Assembly: GCF_004745635.1 (NCBI RefSeq)
Contig: NZ_SRLB01000026.1
Location: 25,365-89,364, forward strand
Reading direction: 5' to 3'
Length of the DNA: 64,000 bases
Source: Methylobacterium nonmethylotrophicum
GTDB lineage: Bacteria; Pseudomonadota; Alphaproteobacteria; Rhizobiales; Beijerinckiaceae
The first letter of the stretch is position 1; the number at the start of each line of letters is the position of its first letter. The notes beneath the pieces are model-generated. The model made no database searches and was not told where the DNA came from. It saw only the letters and a program-made list of their open reading frames with translations. The position numbers were made by a program, and so were the translations under genes. Below, piece after piece: positions 47,792-58,274 of this stretch.

Positions 47792-48073
47792 GGTCCGCCC
47801 CCGCATCCGCGACCCCGTCGCCCCAGTGTTTTTCCGCAGGGCCGGAAGTCAAGCAGGGCGGGGCTTTGAGCACAGGCGCGATGGTGGTGCTTGACGGCGC
47901 CGCGTCGGGGTTCGGGCCCGGCATCGGCGGAGCAGCCGGACGCGCTGTCCCGTCACCCCTGTCTCCGAACGGGTGTCATCCTGCCCTCCGTACGTCACGC
48001 CTCCGGTGAGGAGATTCCGCACCTGACCGTGACAGGATTCGTCCGGCGGGGCGGAGGGATCGGGCGCCAGCCC

Positions 48074-48490
48074 TCAGCGCTTCAGCGCCGCCAGGCTCCG
48101 CAGGTAAGCCTCCGGCAGCCCGTTCTCCCGTCCGGCCGCGATCACGCCCTCGAGGTAGCCCGGCCGCGGCACCCCGCCGCTGCCGCGGCCGAGATAGACG
48201 AGCGCCCGCCGCACCCCGCCCTCGGTCGAGACCGGCTGCTGCGCCTTGACGTAGAGCCCGCTCGCCACGCCCTCGTAGCGGTCGAGAGCCGGCACGTCGC
48301 CGAAGCTCAGGTCCCAGAGCACGCCCCAGACCGTGCCGGCGGGGGAGCGCTCCACCGAGGCGTAGCCCTCGCGCATGATGACGAGGCGGTGGCGGTTGAG
48401 CCGGCCGAGACCCAGGACCCGCGAGGCGGGGCAGCGCCGGGCCATGGCGGCCCGGTCCATGTTGGAGCCGTAGGCGAAATAGAGCGGCAC
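48074..48490 (-). CDS. Gamma-glutamylcyclotransferase-like protein
   Basis: 138 residues from GTG 48490. The family motif YFAYGSNMD is at the N-terminus, followed by RLNRHRLVIMREGYAS and the conserved acidic segment PALDRYEGVASGLY, where the Glu is the likely catalytic residue. These proteins form 5-oxoproline from gamma-glutamyl compounds or repair similar bonds. It lies 18 bp downstream of the carboxylase gene and is likely co-transcribed with it, with no evident functional link. Confidence 0.85.
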   Translation of the reverse strand: MPLYFAYGSNMDRAAMARRCPASRVLGLGRLNRHRLVIMREGYASVERSPAGTVWGVLWDLSFGDVPALDRYEGVASGLYVKAQQPVSTEGGVRRALVYLGRGSGGVPRPGYLEGVIAAGRENGLPEAYLRSLAALKR

Positions 48491-48508
48491 GAAAGACCCC
48501 GCCCGGGC

Positions 48509-50512
<2,004 letters not shown>

Positions 50513-50664
50513 CGGAGCGCGCACTCGAGCCTTGAGGGGAAGCCGGGCCGGGGCGGGTCACGCCCAAGCTCATCCCCGTTAAAGCATGGCGCGCGCGGCG
50601 CAAAGCCGGGTCTTGCCGACCAAAGGGCGGGTCTTGCCGGCCAAAGGGCGAGCCCGCCCTGCGG

Positions 50665-51114
50665 TCAGGCGGCGACCGCGAAGGACAGGATCTCCTCGAC
50701 CGCGTCCTCGGCCCCGGCCCGGGCGCGGTTCGCCTTGAGGGCGAAGGCGATCAGGGCCGGATCGTTGGTCTCGGCCTCGCGCACCACCTCGACGGCGATG
50801 CGCGCGCCGGTGGCGGTCGGCCCGCGGCCGCAGCCGAGGGAGGCGGCGAGCCAGTGGGCCGCGTCGGCGTCGATATGGCCGGTCGGTCGCTCGCCCCAGA
50901 CCGCGAAATCGACGATCGCCGCCACCAGCCAGTCGCCGAAGGCCGCGTCGGCCGCGGGGACCGCCCGGTCGAGGCCGAACAGCATGTCGGCCTCCTCGCG
51001 GCAGGTCAGCCCATCGGGGAGCACCGCGCGGTTCAGCTCGCGCACGTCCTCCAGGCTGATGGCGCCGGCGGCGATGATACGGTTGCAGAAGTGTTGCAGC
51101 GAAGCGTTGATCAT
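50665..51114 (-). CDS. Uncharacterised protein, 149 residues
   Basis: I do not recognise a family. The protein starts MINASLQHFCNRIIAAGAI, contains a CREEADMLFGLDRAV segment and a conserved-looking WLVAAIVDFAVWGE helix, and ends in FALKANRARAGAEDAVEEILSFAVAA. It is mostly helical and soluble, with no signal peptide. It lies upstream of the carboxylase gene on the same strand, 152 bp away, so it may have its own promoter or be the first gene of that unit. Third-codon-position G/C bias matches real genes nearby. Confidence 0.7.
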   Translation of the reverse strand: MINASLQHFCNRIIAAGAISLEDVRELNRAVLPDGLTCREEADMLFGLDRAVPAADAAFGDWLVAAIVDFAVWGERPTGHIDADAAHWLAASLGCGRGPTATGARIAVEVVREAETNDPALIAFALKANRARAGAEDAVEEILSFAVAA

Positions 51115-51388
51115 CTGTCTGTGCCTCCCCGGCTTTTGTTGTGCCGGTGCTTGTCCCTGTGTGAGAAGGACTATGCGGGACGGGAGGCCCTTGACAGGTT
51201 AACGGCGGGATCTGAATCCCTGTTCAGGTTAAAGGCTGGCAACGGGACGGCGTTGCTAAAGGGTTGCGAGGACCGGTGAAATGCGAGCCGGCCGATGCGC
51301 CGGAGCGGCCTGGATCCACGCCGCGCCGCCCCGATCCACCTGAGCGCCGCAGGGCGCGGGCGGGCGGCGCGGCGCGGGCCGGCTCACG

Positions 51389-52021
51389 CTATTCCGGCCA
51401 GCCGAGGGTGAGCGACGACACGAAGGGCTTGGCGGCCCGCATCGCGGGGTCGGCGGAGCTGAAATCCTTCTCGCCCGACGCCCTGTCGGCCGCCTTGCCG
51501 CGCACCGTCGGGTCGGGGTTGAAGCGCACGGAGAGGCCGCACCCGGCCGGCATCGCGTCGAGCCGGCCGCCCTTCCAGCCGGTGGCGTAGCCGCCATAGT
51601 CCCAGCCGAAGCCGCTGATCTGGAACGGGCGCTCGTTGGCCTCCTGCACCGCCTCGAGGCTGTCGCGCAGACGGAGCGTCTCGCGGGCCTTGCCGGGCGT
51701 GCGCACCAGCCACTCGGATTGGCCGCGCACCGTGATGCCGGTCAGGCCTTTTCGGCGCTTGGCGTCCGACCACGTGATCTCGAGGCGGCGGCTCGGATCC
51801 TTCGGGTAGACGACGGTGCCCGGGATGGTCTCGCCCTCGGCCCCGTCGAGCTTCGCCGTGACGACATTCTCGCGTCCGAACCGCTTCACGAAATACGCTT
51901 CTTCCGTCTTCCTGGAGAAATCCGCGCAGTCGAGGATCTGCGGCTGCGGGGCAGGCGCCTGCGCGACGGCAGCCTCGGCCGCCGCGATCAGCGCCGCGAG
52001 CGCGAAGGGCATCTGTCTCAT
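51389..52021 (-). CDS. Exported uncharacterised protein, 210 residues
   Basis: A signal peptide (MRQMPFALAALIAAAEAAVAQA) leads a compact domain of about 185 residues with two cysteines (ILDCADF, MPAGCGLSV) that may form a disulfide. Segments ISGFGWDYGGYATGW and LSVRFNPDP look structured and beta-rich. No family is recognised. Both neighbours are on the same strand but separated by more than 200 bp with a hairpin on the upstream side, so it is probably expressed alone. Confidence 0.7.
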   Translation of the reverse strand: MRQMPFALAALIAAAEAAVAQAPAPQPQILDCADFSRKTEEAYFVKRFGRENVVTAKLDGAEGETIPGTVVYPKDPSRRLEITWSDAKRRKGLTGITVRGQSEWLVRTPGKARETLRLRDSLEAVQEANERPFQISGFGWDYGGYATGWKGGRLDAMPAGCGLSVRFNPDPTVRGKAADRASGEKDFSSADPAMRAAKPFVSSLTLGWPE

Positions 52022-52167
52022 GTCGGCCGGCCCCTGGACATGGGAGATGACTGGGGAGATCCGGCAAGACGGGAAGGCTCGTCTTCGACCGGACTGCGTG
52101 GGATCGCGATGATCTACGATCCCGGCGTCGCGCCGCGCAAGCCGGTTCGACCACGCGACGGCAGCGA

Positions 52168-52200
52168 GCGAGGCCGGATCGCGGGACGATCCGGCCTCGC
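52168..52200 (-). terminator. Hairpin after the aminotransferase gene
   Basis: GCGAGGCCGGATCG at 52168-52181 pairs exactly with CGATCCGGCCTCGC at 52187-52200 over a 5-base loop. It lies 47 bp after the minus-strand aminotransferase stop. There is no T-run, so termination strength is uncertain. Confidence 0.55.
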
Positions 52201-52246
52201 CGCTTGGAACTCTCGCCGCCCGGGTCGCCCGGACGGCCCGGCGCCC

Positions 52247-53440
52247 CTACTCCGCCGCGAGCGCCGCCGGGCCGGCATTGCCGGCGAGCACCCGCATGGC
52301 CGCCTCGACCCCGCCGGGCCGGTGCGGGACGCCCCGGACCTTCAGGCCCATCTCGACGCCCGCCAGCGTGCCGGTGACCATCAGGTCGTGGAAGTCGCCG
52401 AGATGGCCGATGCGAAACACCCGGTCGGCCAGCGGCCCGAGGCCGTTGCCGAGCGACATGTTGCTGCGCGCCAGGATCTCGGCCCGGAGCGCATCCGCCG
52501 AGTGGCCCTCCGGCAGCCGCACGGCGGTGAGCGCGGACGAGTATTCCGCCGGGTTGCGGGCCTGGATCTCGAAGCCCCAATGCGCGACGCAGGCCCGGGT
52601 GGCCGCCGCCGCGCGGTCGTGACGGGCGAAGACCGCCGGAAGCCCCTCCTCGCGCAGCATCTCCAGCGCGACCGCGAGGCCCTGCAGCAGGTTGGTCGAG
52701 GGCGTGTAGGGGAAGTAGCCGTTGGCGTTCGCCGCCAGCATCTCCTCCCAGCTCCAGTAGGAATTGGGCAGCCGGGCGCCCCTGGAGGCCGCCAGCGCCT
52801 TGTCCGAGACCGCATTGAAGGACAGGCCGGGCGGCAGCATCAATCCCTTCTGCGAGCCCGCGATCGTGACGTCGACGCCCCATTCGTCGTGCCGGACATC
52901 GATCGAGCCGAGGGACGAGATCGTGTCGACGAGGAGCAGCGCCGGATGCCCGGCGGCGTCGAGGGCGCGCCGCACGGCCGCGACGTTCGAGGTCACGCCG
53001 GTCGAGGTCTCGTTGTGGACGACGCAGACCGCCTTGATCGCGTGACCCTTGTCCTCGGACAACCGCGCCTCGACCGCGCCGGCATCGACGCCCGAGCGCC
53101 AGTCGCCCTTGAGGAACTCGGCCTCGAGCCCGAGGCGCTTGGCGAGCCGGTGCCACAGGGTGGCGAACCAGCCGGTCTCGACCATCAGCACGCGATCACC
53201 CGGCGAAAGCGTGTTGACGAGGGCCGCCTCCCAGGCGCCGGTGCCGGAGGCCGGGTAGATCACCACCGGGTTCGTCGTGCCGAAGACCGGCCGGATCTCC
53301 TGCAGCACCGCCCGCCCGAGGCGGCCGAATTCGGGCCCGCGATGGTCGATCGTCGGCCGGGCGATCGCCGCCAGGACCGGCAGCGGCGTGTTGGTGGGAC
53401 CCGGAAGCTGGAGAAAGTGGCGCCCCGGCGCGTAGCTCAT
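52247..53440 (-). CDS. Class V aminotransferase (serine/alanine-glyoxylate type)
   Basis: 397 residues of a PLP enzyme. It starts SYAPGRHFLQLPGPTNTP, has VVHNETSTGVTSNV, the VDTISSLGSIDVRHDEWGVD segment and the PLP lysine Lys198 in GSQKGLMLPPGLS, all features of serine-glyoxylate and alanine-glyoxylate aminotransferases. The serine cycle enzyme SgaA is a relative, but no other serine cycle genes are here, so it may be a paralogue acting on glyoxylate or a related oxo acid. ATG 53440 is chosen by alignment to the family start. It is divergent from the FAD/Fe-S oxidoreductase gene, 112 bp away. Confidence 0.85.
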   Translation of the reverse strand: MSYAPGRHFLQLPGPTNTPLPVLAAIARPTIDHRGPEFGRLGRAVLQEIRPVFGTTNPVVIYPASGTGAWEAALVNTLSPGDRVLMVETGWFATLWHRLAKRLGLEAEFLKGDWRSGVDAGAVEARLSEDKGHAIKAVCVVHNETSTGVTSNVAAVRRALDAAGHPALLLVDTISSLGSIDVRHDEWGVDVTIAGSQKGLMLPPGLSFNAVSDKALAASRGARLPNSYWSWEEMLAANANGYFPYTPSTNLLQGLAVALEMLREEGLPAVFARHDRAAAATRACVAHWGFEIQARNPAEYSSALTAVRLPEGHSADALRAEILARSNMSLGNGLGPLADRVFRIGHLGDFHDLMVTGTLAGVEMGLKVRGVPHRPGGVEAAMRVLAGNAGPAALAAE

Positions 53441-53552
53441 CGGATCCTCCCGGGCTCGCCGCCCATCGCTTTGTGAGTGCGTGAATCCTGTATTATGAAT
53501 GCCGGACAAGACAAGAGCCGGCCTTCAGCGCCGGCCCGCGAGGGAGGCCGCG

Positions 53553-56480
53553 ATGCACGGGACCCTGGAACCTGTCGGCGCCTCCCACGACGGGGATCCC
53601 CTGGCGCGGGCCCTGCGCGGCGCCGTCTCGGGCGAGGTGCTGACGGGCCGCTTCGACCGCGGCCGCTACGCCACCGACGCCTCGATCTACCAGATCTTCC
53701 CGCGCGCCGTGGTCCTGCCGCGCAGCCGCGAGGACGTGGCGGCCGTCCTCTCGGTCGCGGCGGCCGAGGACGTGCCGGTGATCCTGCGCGGCGGCGGCAC
53801 CTCGCAGAACGGGCAGCCGATCGGCACCGGCATCGTGGTCGATTGCGCGCGCCACCTCGACCGGGTGCTCGCCTACGACCCGGAAGGCGGCACGGTCACG
53901 GTCGAGCCCGGCACGGTGCTGGAGCGCCTGAACGCGCGCCTCAAGGCCGACGGCTGGTTCTTCCCCGTCGAGCCCTCGACGGCGAGCCGCTGCACGATCG
54001 GCGGCATGGCCGGCAACAACTCCTCCGGCGCCCGCTCGCTGCGCTACGGCAAGATGGTCGACAACGTGCTGGGCCTCGACGGGCTGCTGGCCGACGGCAC
54101 CCCGTTCCGGCTCTCGGCGCAGGCCGTGTCGGGCATCGAGGACCTGTCGCGCCGCATGCTGGCCCTGGCGCAGGGTGAGCGTGACGAGATCCTGCGCATG
54201 TTCCCGCAGGTCCAGCGCCGGGTCGGCGGCTACAACCTCGACGCGCTGCTCGGGGCGCAGCCGAACCTCGCCCACCTCCTCGTCGGCTCGGAGGGCACGC
54301 TGGCGGCCACCACCGCCGTGACGCTGAAGCTCGCGCGCCTGCCCGCCCACCGGGCGATGGGCGTGTGCCACTTCCCCTCCTTCCGCGCGGCGATGGAGAC
54401 GGTGCCGGCCCTCGTCGACCTCGGGCCCGCGGCGGTCGAGCTCGTCGACAACAACGTGCTGGTGCTGGGAGCCGACATCCCGCTGTTTCGCGCGACGCTG
54501 TCCGACATCACCCGCGGGCGGCCCGACTGTCTGCTCCTCGTCGAGTTCGCGGGCGACGAGGCGGCCGGGCTCGCGGCGGAGCTGCGCCGCCTCGATGCCT
54601 GCATGGCCGATCACGGATTTCCGGATGCCGTGGTCGAGGTGCGCGAGCCCGCCCGCCAGCGCACGGTCTGGGAGATGCGCGAGGCCTGCCTCAACATCAT
54701 GATGTCGATGCGCGGCGACGCCAAGCCCGTGTCGTTCATCGAGGATTGCGCCGTCCCGCTCGAGAGCCTCGCCGACTACACCGACGCCGTCACGGCCTGC
54801 TTTGCCCGCCACGGCACCACCGGCACCTGGTACGCCCACGCCTCGGTCGGCTGCCTGCACGTGCGCCCGATCCTCGACATGAAGCGCGCCGGCGACGTGG
54901 CCACGATGCGGGCGATCGCCGAGGAAACGGCCGACCTCGTGCGCCGCTTCAAGGGCTCGTTCTCGGGCGAGCACGGCGACGGCATCTCGCGCTCCGAATT
55001 CGTCGAGCCGCTGTTCGGCGCCCGCCTCGCCCGCGCCTTCGAGGCGGTGAAGGACGCCTTCGACCCCGACAACCGGCTCAACCCCGGCAAGATCGTCCGG
55101 CCGCTCCGGATGGACGACCGCAGCCTGATGCGCTTCTCGGACGGCTACCGGGTCGAGGCGCCCGCCCCCGCCCTCGACTGGTCGGACTGGGGCGGCCTCG
55201 GCGGCGCGGTCGAGATGTGCAACAACAACGGCACCTGCCGGAAGCTCGCCGGCGGGGCGATGTGCCCGTCCTACCGGGTCACCCGCGCCGAGGAGCACCT
55301 GACCCGCGGCCGGGCCAACACCCTGCGACTCGCCCTCTCGGGCCAGCTCGGGCCGGACGCCCTCACGGCGCCGGAGACGAAGCGGGCGCTCGATCTCTGC
55401 GTCTCCTGCAAGGCCTGCCGCCACGAATGCCCGACAGGCGTCGACATGGCGCGCATGAAGATCGAGGTGCTGCACCACTACCACGCCCGTCACGGGCGCT
55501 CCCTCGGCGAGCGGGTGCTCGCGCACCTGCCGGCCTATGCGGGCGCCGCCGCGGCGCTGGCGCCCCTCCTCAACCTGCGCGACCGGGTGCCGGCGCTGGC
55601 GCGCCTGTCGGAGCGGGTGCTCGGGCTCTCGGCCGCCCGGCCCCTGCCGCGCTGGCGCCGTCCCTGGCGCGAGGCGGGCGAGATCGCCCACCCCTCCGAC
55701 GTCGTCGGCGACGGCCTGGACCTCGTCCTGTTCGGCGACACCTTCAACCGCGCCTTCGAGCGCGAGACCCTGGAAGCCGCCGAGACGGTCCTGCGCGCCG
55801 CCGGCTACCGGCTGCACCGGGTCGCGGCGGCGACCGGCGGCCGCCCGCCCTGCTGCGGGCGCACCTACCTGGCGACCGGCGACACCGACCGCGCCCGCAC
55901 GGAGGCGCGGCGCACCCGCGACGCGCTCCTGCCCTTCGTGCGGGCCGGCGCCCGGATCGTCGGCCTCGAGCCTGCCTGCCTGCTCACCTTCCGGGACGAG
56001 TTCGCGGCCCTGCTGCCCGGCGAGGAGACGCAGGTCGTCGCCGCGGCCGCCCTGCTGTTCGAGGAGCTGCTCGCCGCCGACCTCGCGGCCGGCCGGGTGG
56101 CGCTGCCGCTCGCGCCTCAGGGCGGGCGGGTCGCGCACCTGCACGGCCATTGCCACCAGAAGGCCTTCGGAGCCATGGGGGCGGTCGAGGCGACCTTGCG
56201 CGCCGTGCCGGGGCTCGAGATCCGGGTGATCGAATCGAGCTGCTGCGGCATGGCCGGCGCCTTCGGCTACCGGGCCGATACGCAGGCGACCTCCCGCGCC
56301 ATGGCCGAGCTGTCGCTGTTTCCGGCCCTGCGCGCCGCCGGCCCCGACGACCTCGTCGTCGCGGACGGGACGAGCTGCCGGCATCAGATCCGCGACGGGC
56401 TCGGCCAAGAGGCGATCCACGTCGCCCGCGTGCTCGCCGCGGCGCTGGGGCCGGGCCGCCACGGCATTGCGGCGGGCTGA
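53553..56480 (+). CDS. FAD-linked oxidoreductase fused to Fe-S and CCG domains (D-lactate/glycolate dehydrogenase-like)
   Basis: 975 residues. Residues about 45-260 are the FAD-binding domain (VPVILRGGGTSQNGQPIG, GMAGNNSSGARSLRYG), followed by the FAD-linked oxidase C-terminal domain with the FSGEHGDGISRSEF motif. Next come two cysteine clusters for [4Fe-4S] binding (CNNNGTC then CVSCKACRHECPTG). The C-terminal half carries CCG-type cysteine-rich segments (HLHGHCHQKAFG, ESSCCGMAGAFGY). This fused layout fits YdiJ-like dehydrogenases oxidising D-2-hydroxy acids to the quinone pool. ATG 53553 follows GGGAGG. The divergent glyoxylate aminotransferase suggests a hydroxy-acid to oxo-acid route. 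Confidence 0.9.
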   Translation: MHGTLEPVGASHDGDPLARALRGAVSGEVLTGRFDRGRYATDASIYQIFPRAVVLPRSREDVAAVLSVAAAEDVPVILRGGGTSQNGQPIGTGIVVDCARHLDRVLAYDPEGGTVTVEPGTVLERLNARLKADGWFFPVEPSTASRCTIGGMAGNNSSGARSLRYGKMVDNVLGLDGLLADGTPFRLSAQAVSGIEDLSRRMLALAQGERDEILRMFPQVQRRVGGYNLDALLGAQPNLAHLLVGSEGTLAATTAVTLKLARLPAHRAMGVCHFPSFRAAMETVPALVDLGPAAVELVDNNVLVLGADIPLFRATLSDITRGRPDCLLLVEFAGDEAAGLAAELRRLDACMADHGFPDAVVEVREPARQRTVWEMREACLNIMMSMRGDAKPVSFIEDCAVPLESLADYTDAVTACFARHGTTGTWYAHASVGCLHVRPILDMKRAGDVATMRAIAEETADLVRRFKGSFSGEHGDGISRSEFVEPLFGARLARAFEAVKDAFDPDNRLNPGKIVRPLRMDDRSLMRFSDGYRVEAPAPALDWSDWGGLGGAVEMCNNNGTCRKLAGGAMCPSYRVTRAEEHLTRGRANTLRLALSGQLGPDALTAPETKRALDLCVSCKACRHECPTGVDMARMKIEVLHHYHARHGRSLGERVLAHLPAYAGAAAALAPLLNLRDRVPALARLSERVLGLSAARPLPRWRRPWREAGEIAHPSDVVGDGLDLVLFGDTFNRAFERETLEAAETVLRAAGYRLHRVAAATGGRPPCCGRTYLATGDTDRARTEARRTRDALLPFVRAGARIVGLEPACLLTFRDEFAALLPGEETQVVAAAALLFEELLAADLAAGRVALPLAPQGGRVAHLHGHCHQKAFGAMGAVEATLRAVPGLEIRVIESSCCGMAGAFGYRADTQATSRAMAELSLFPALRAAGPDDLVVADGTSCRHQIRDGLGQEAIHVARVLAAALGPGRHGIAAG

Positions 56481-56487
56481 GCCGACG

Positions 56488-57705
56488 TCAGGGGGCGGTC
56501 TCCCGCACCACGCCCCGTTCGATCAGGTCGTCGATCTCCGCCGCAGCGTAGCCGTGCGCGGCCAGGATGGCGCGGCTGTGCTCGCCCAGCAGCGGCGCCG
56601 GCCCGTGGACCCGTCCCGGCGTGGCGGAGAACTTGACCGGGGTGCCGAGCGTCCGGATGCGGCCCGCCCGCGCGTGCTCGACCTCGACCACCATCTCGCG
56701 GGCGAGGGTCTGCGGGTCGGCATGCATCTGCGCGACGTCGAGGACGGGCCCGGCGGGCACGCCGCCGGCCTCCAGCCGCGCCAGCCACTCCGCGGAGGTC
56801 GCCTGCCGGAAATAGGCCGTGAGCGCCGCGCCGAGCTCCGCGCGGTGCTCCATCCGGCCGCGGTTCTGGGCGAAGCGCGGGTCCTCGGCCAGGGCCTCGG
56901 CCCCGAGGACGCCGAGGAGCCGCAGCCAGTTGGTCTGGTTCGCCGCACCGACCGTGATCCAGCCGTCGGCGGTCTCGAATGCCTCGTAGGGGGCGTTGAG
57001 CGGGTGGGCCGAGCCCATCGGGCCGGGCGCCACGCCGGTCGCCAGGGCGATCGCCGATTGCCAGTAGGTCTGGACGATGCCGGCCTCGAACAGCGAGGTG
57101 TCGACCCGCTGCCCCTCCCCGGTGCGCAGGCGGTGGGTATAGGCCGCGAGCACCCCCATCGCCGCCAGGATGCCGGCGGTGATGTCGGTGACGGGCGCCC
57201 CGCTCTTCACCGGCGGGCGGCCCGGGCCCTCGCCGGTGATGCTCATCAGCCCGCTCATGCCCTGCGCCACGAGGTCGAACCCGGCACGGTCGGCATAGGG
57301 CCCGGTGCGCCCGAAGCCGGAGAGCGAGCAGTAGATCAGCCCGGGGCGCTCGGCCCGCAACGCCTCGTAGCCGAAGCCGAGCTTCTCCATCGTGCCGGCG
57401 CGGTAGTTCTCGATCAGCACGTCGGCATCCGCGAGCAGCCGGCGCAGCACCGCGCGGCCCTCCGGCGCCTTGAGGTCGAGGGCGAGGCCGCTCTTGCCGC
57501 GGTTCATCATCATGTAGGCGGCGCTCTCGCCCGCGAGGGCCGGCGGCACCATGCGGCGGGTGTCGTCGCCGCCCTCGCTCTTCTCGACCTTGACGACCTC
57601 CGCGCCCATGTCGCCGAGCATCATCCCGCAGACCGGGCCCGCCATGATGTGGGCGAGCTCGATCACCTTGACCCCCGCGAGGGGGCCCGACCGCGTCTGC
57701 GTCAT
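56488..57705 (-). CDS. CaiB/BaiF family III CoA-transferase
   Basis: 405 residues. Family start GVKVIELAHIMAGPVCGMMLGDMGAEVVKVE, then LDLKAPEGRAVLRRLLADADVLIENYRAG, and the catalytic aspartate Asp174 in PVTDITAG. The enzyme moves CoA between carboxylic acids via an enzyme-bound anhydride; the acids are unknown (formyl/oxalate, succinyl/malate or others). It ends 8 bp before the end of the convergent FAD/Fe-S gene. A shared pathway with the neighbouring genes is possible but is inference. Confidence 0.92.
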   Translation of the reverse strand: MTQTRSGPLAGVKVIELAHIMAGPVCGMMLGDMGAEVVKVEKSEGGDDTRRMVPPALAGESAAYMMMNRGKSGLALDLKAPEGRAVLRRLLADADVLIENYRAGTMEKLGFGYEALRAERPGLIYCSLSGFGRTGPYADRAGFDLVAQGMSGLMSITGEGPGRPPVKSGAPVTDITAGILAAMGVLAAYTHRLRTGEGQRVDTSLFEAGIVQTYWQSAIALATGVAPGPMGSAHPLNAPYEAFETADGWITVGAANQTNWLRLLGVLGAEALAEDPRFAQNRGRMEHRAELGAALTAYFRQATSAEWLARLEAGGVPAGPVLDVAQMHADPQTLAREMVVEVEHARAGRIRTLGTPVKFSATPGRVHGPAPLLGEHSRAILAAHGYAAAEIDDLIERGVVRETAP

Positions 57706-58274
57706 GACTGTCCTCCGCGGCGGCGCCCGAGGCGAACAGGGCCAGGTTCGTCGGGCCGAGCCCGCCCCTCGCCGGGCGGAAGCACGGGAGCCGGTCGGGA
57801 GACGACGACGGCGAGCCGCGGGAGGACGCTTATGGTCGCCTTCGGGCGCGTGAGCATGGGCCTGTCTCTCCCGTCAGGGAGCCGAGACGACCTCTCGCCC
57901 TCCCGATGCGCGCCGCCTTCTGGCGGGCGGCCACGATCCCGGCCCCGGCTTCGGGCCGGGCTGCACCAGGATCGTCGAAACGGTATCCAAGCCTCGTGGC
58001 CGTGGCAATCCGGACGATCCCCGCCGGACAGGCCTGCCATCGACCATCGACGCCGGGCGCCTCGGGCGGAGGTCACCGCGAGGACGGATCCGGCATCGGC
58101 GGCCTGTATTGTGCCAATCTAGAGATATTCCTTTTTTGTATCCAAGAGCGTTCGAGGGCCTCGGCGTTGCGAGTGGATAAGGCTCCATCTGACGGAACAG
58201 CGCTTGTGCATAAGCCTCGACTGTGTTTGCTAACGCAACCGGCCATCGTCACGAGCCGGACGGGGGAGACAGCA
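57706..58274. other. Divergent promoter region between the CoA-transferase and the hydrolase
   Basis: About 570 bases with no supported gene. An A/T-rich stretch at 58110-58150 (ATTGTGCCAATCTAGAG, then ATTCCTTTTTTGTATCC) is the best promoter candidate for the hydrolase. Short minus-strand frames extend from 57874 without motifs. Confidence 0.45.

Noticed and set aside
52247..53440. Firm naming as the serine-cycle SgaA
   Set aside because: The family fits, but no other serine-cycle gene is nearby and sequence motifs do not settle the amino donor.
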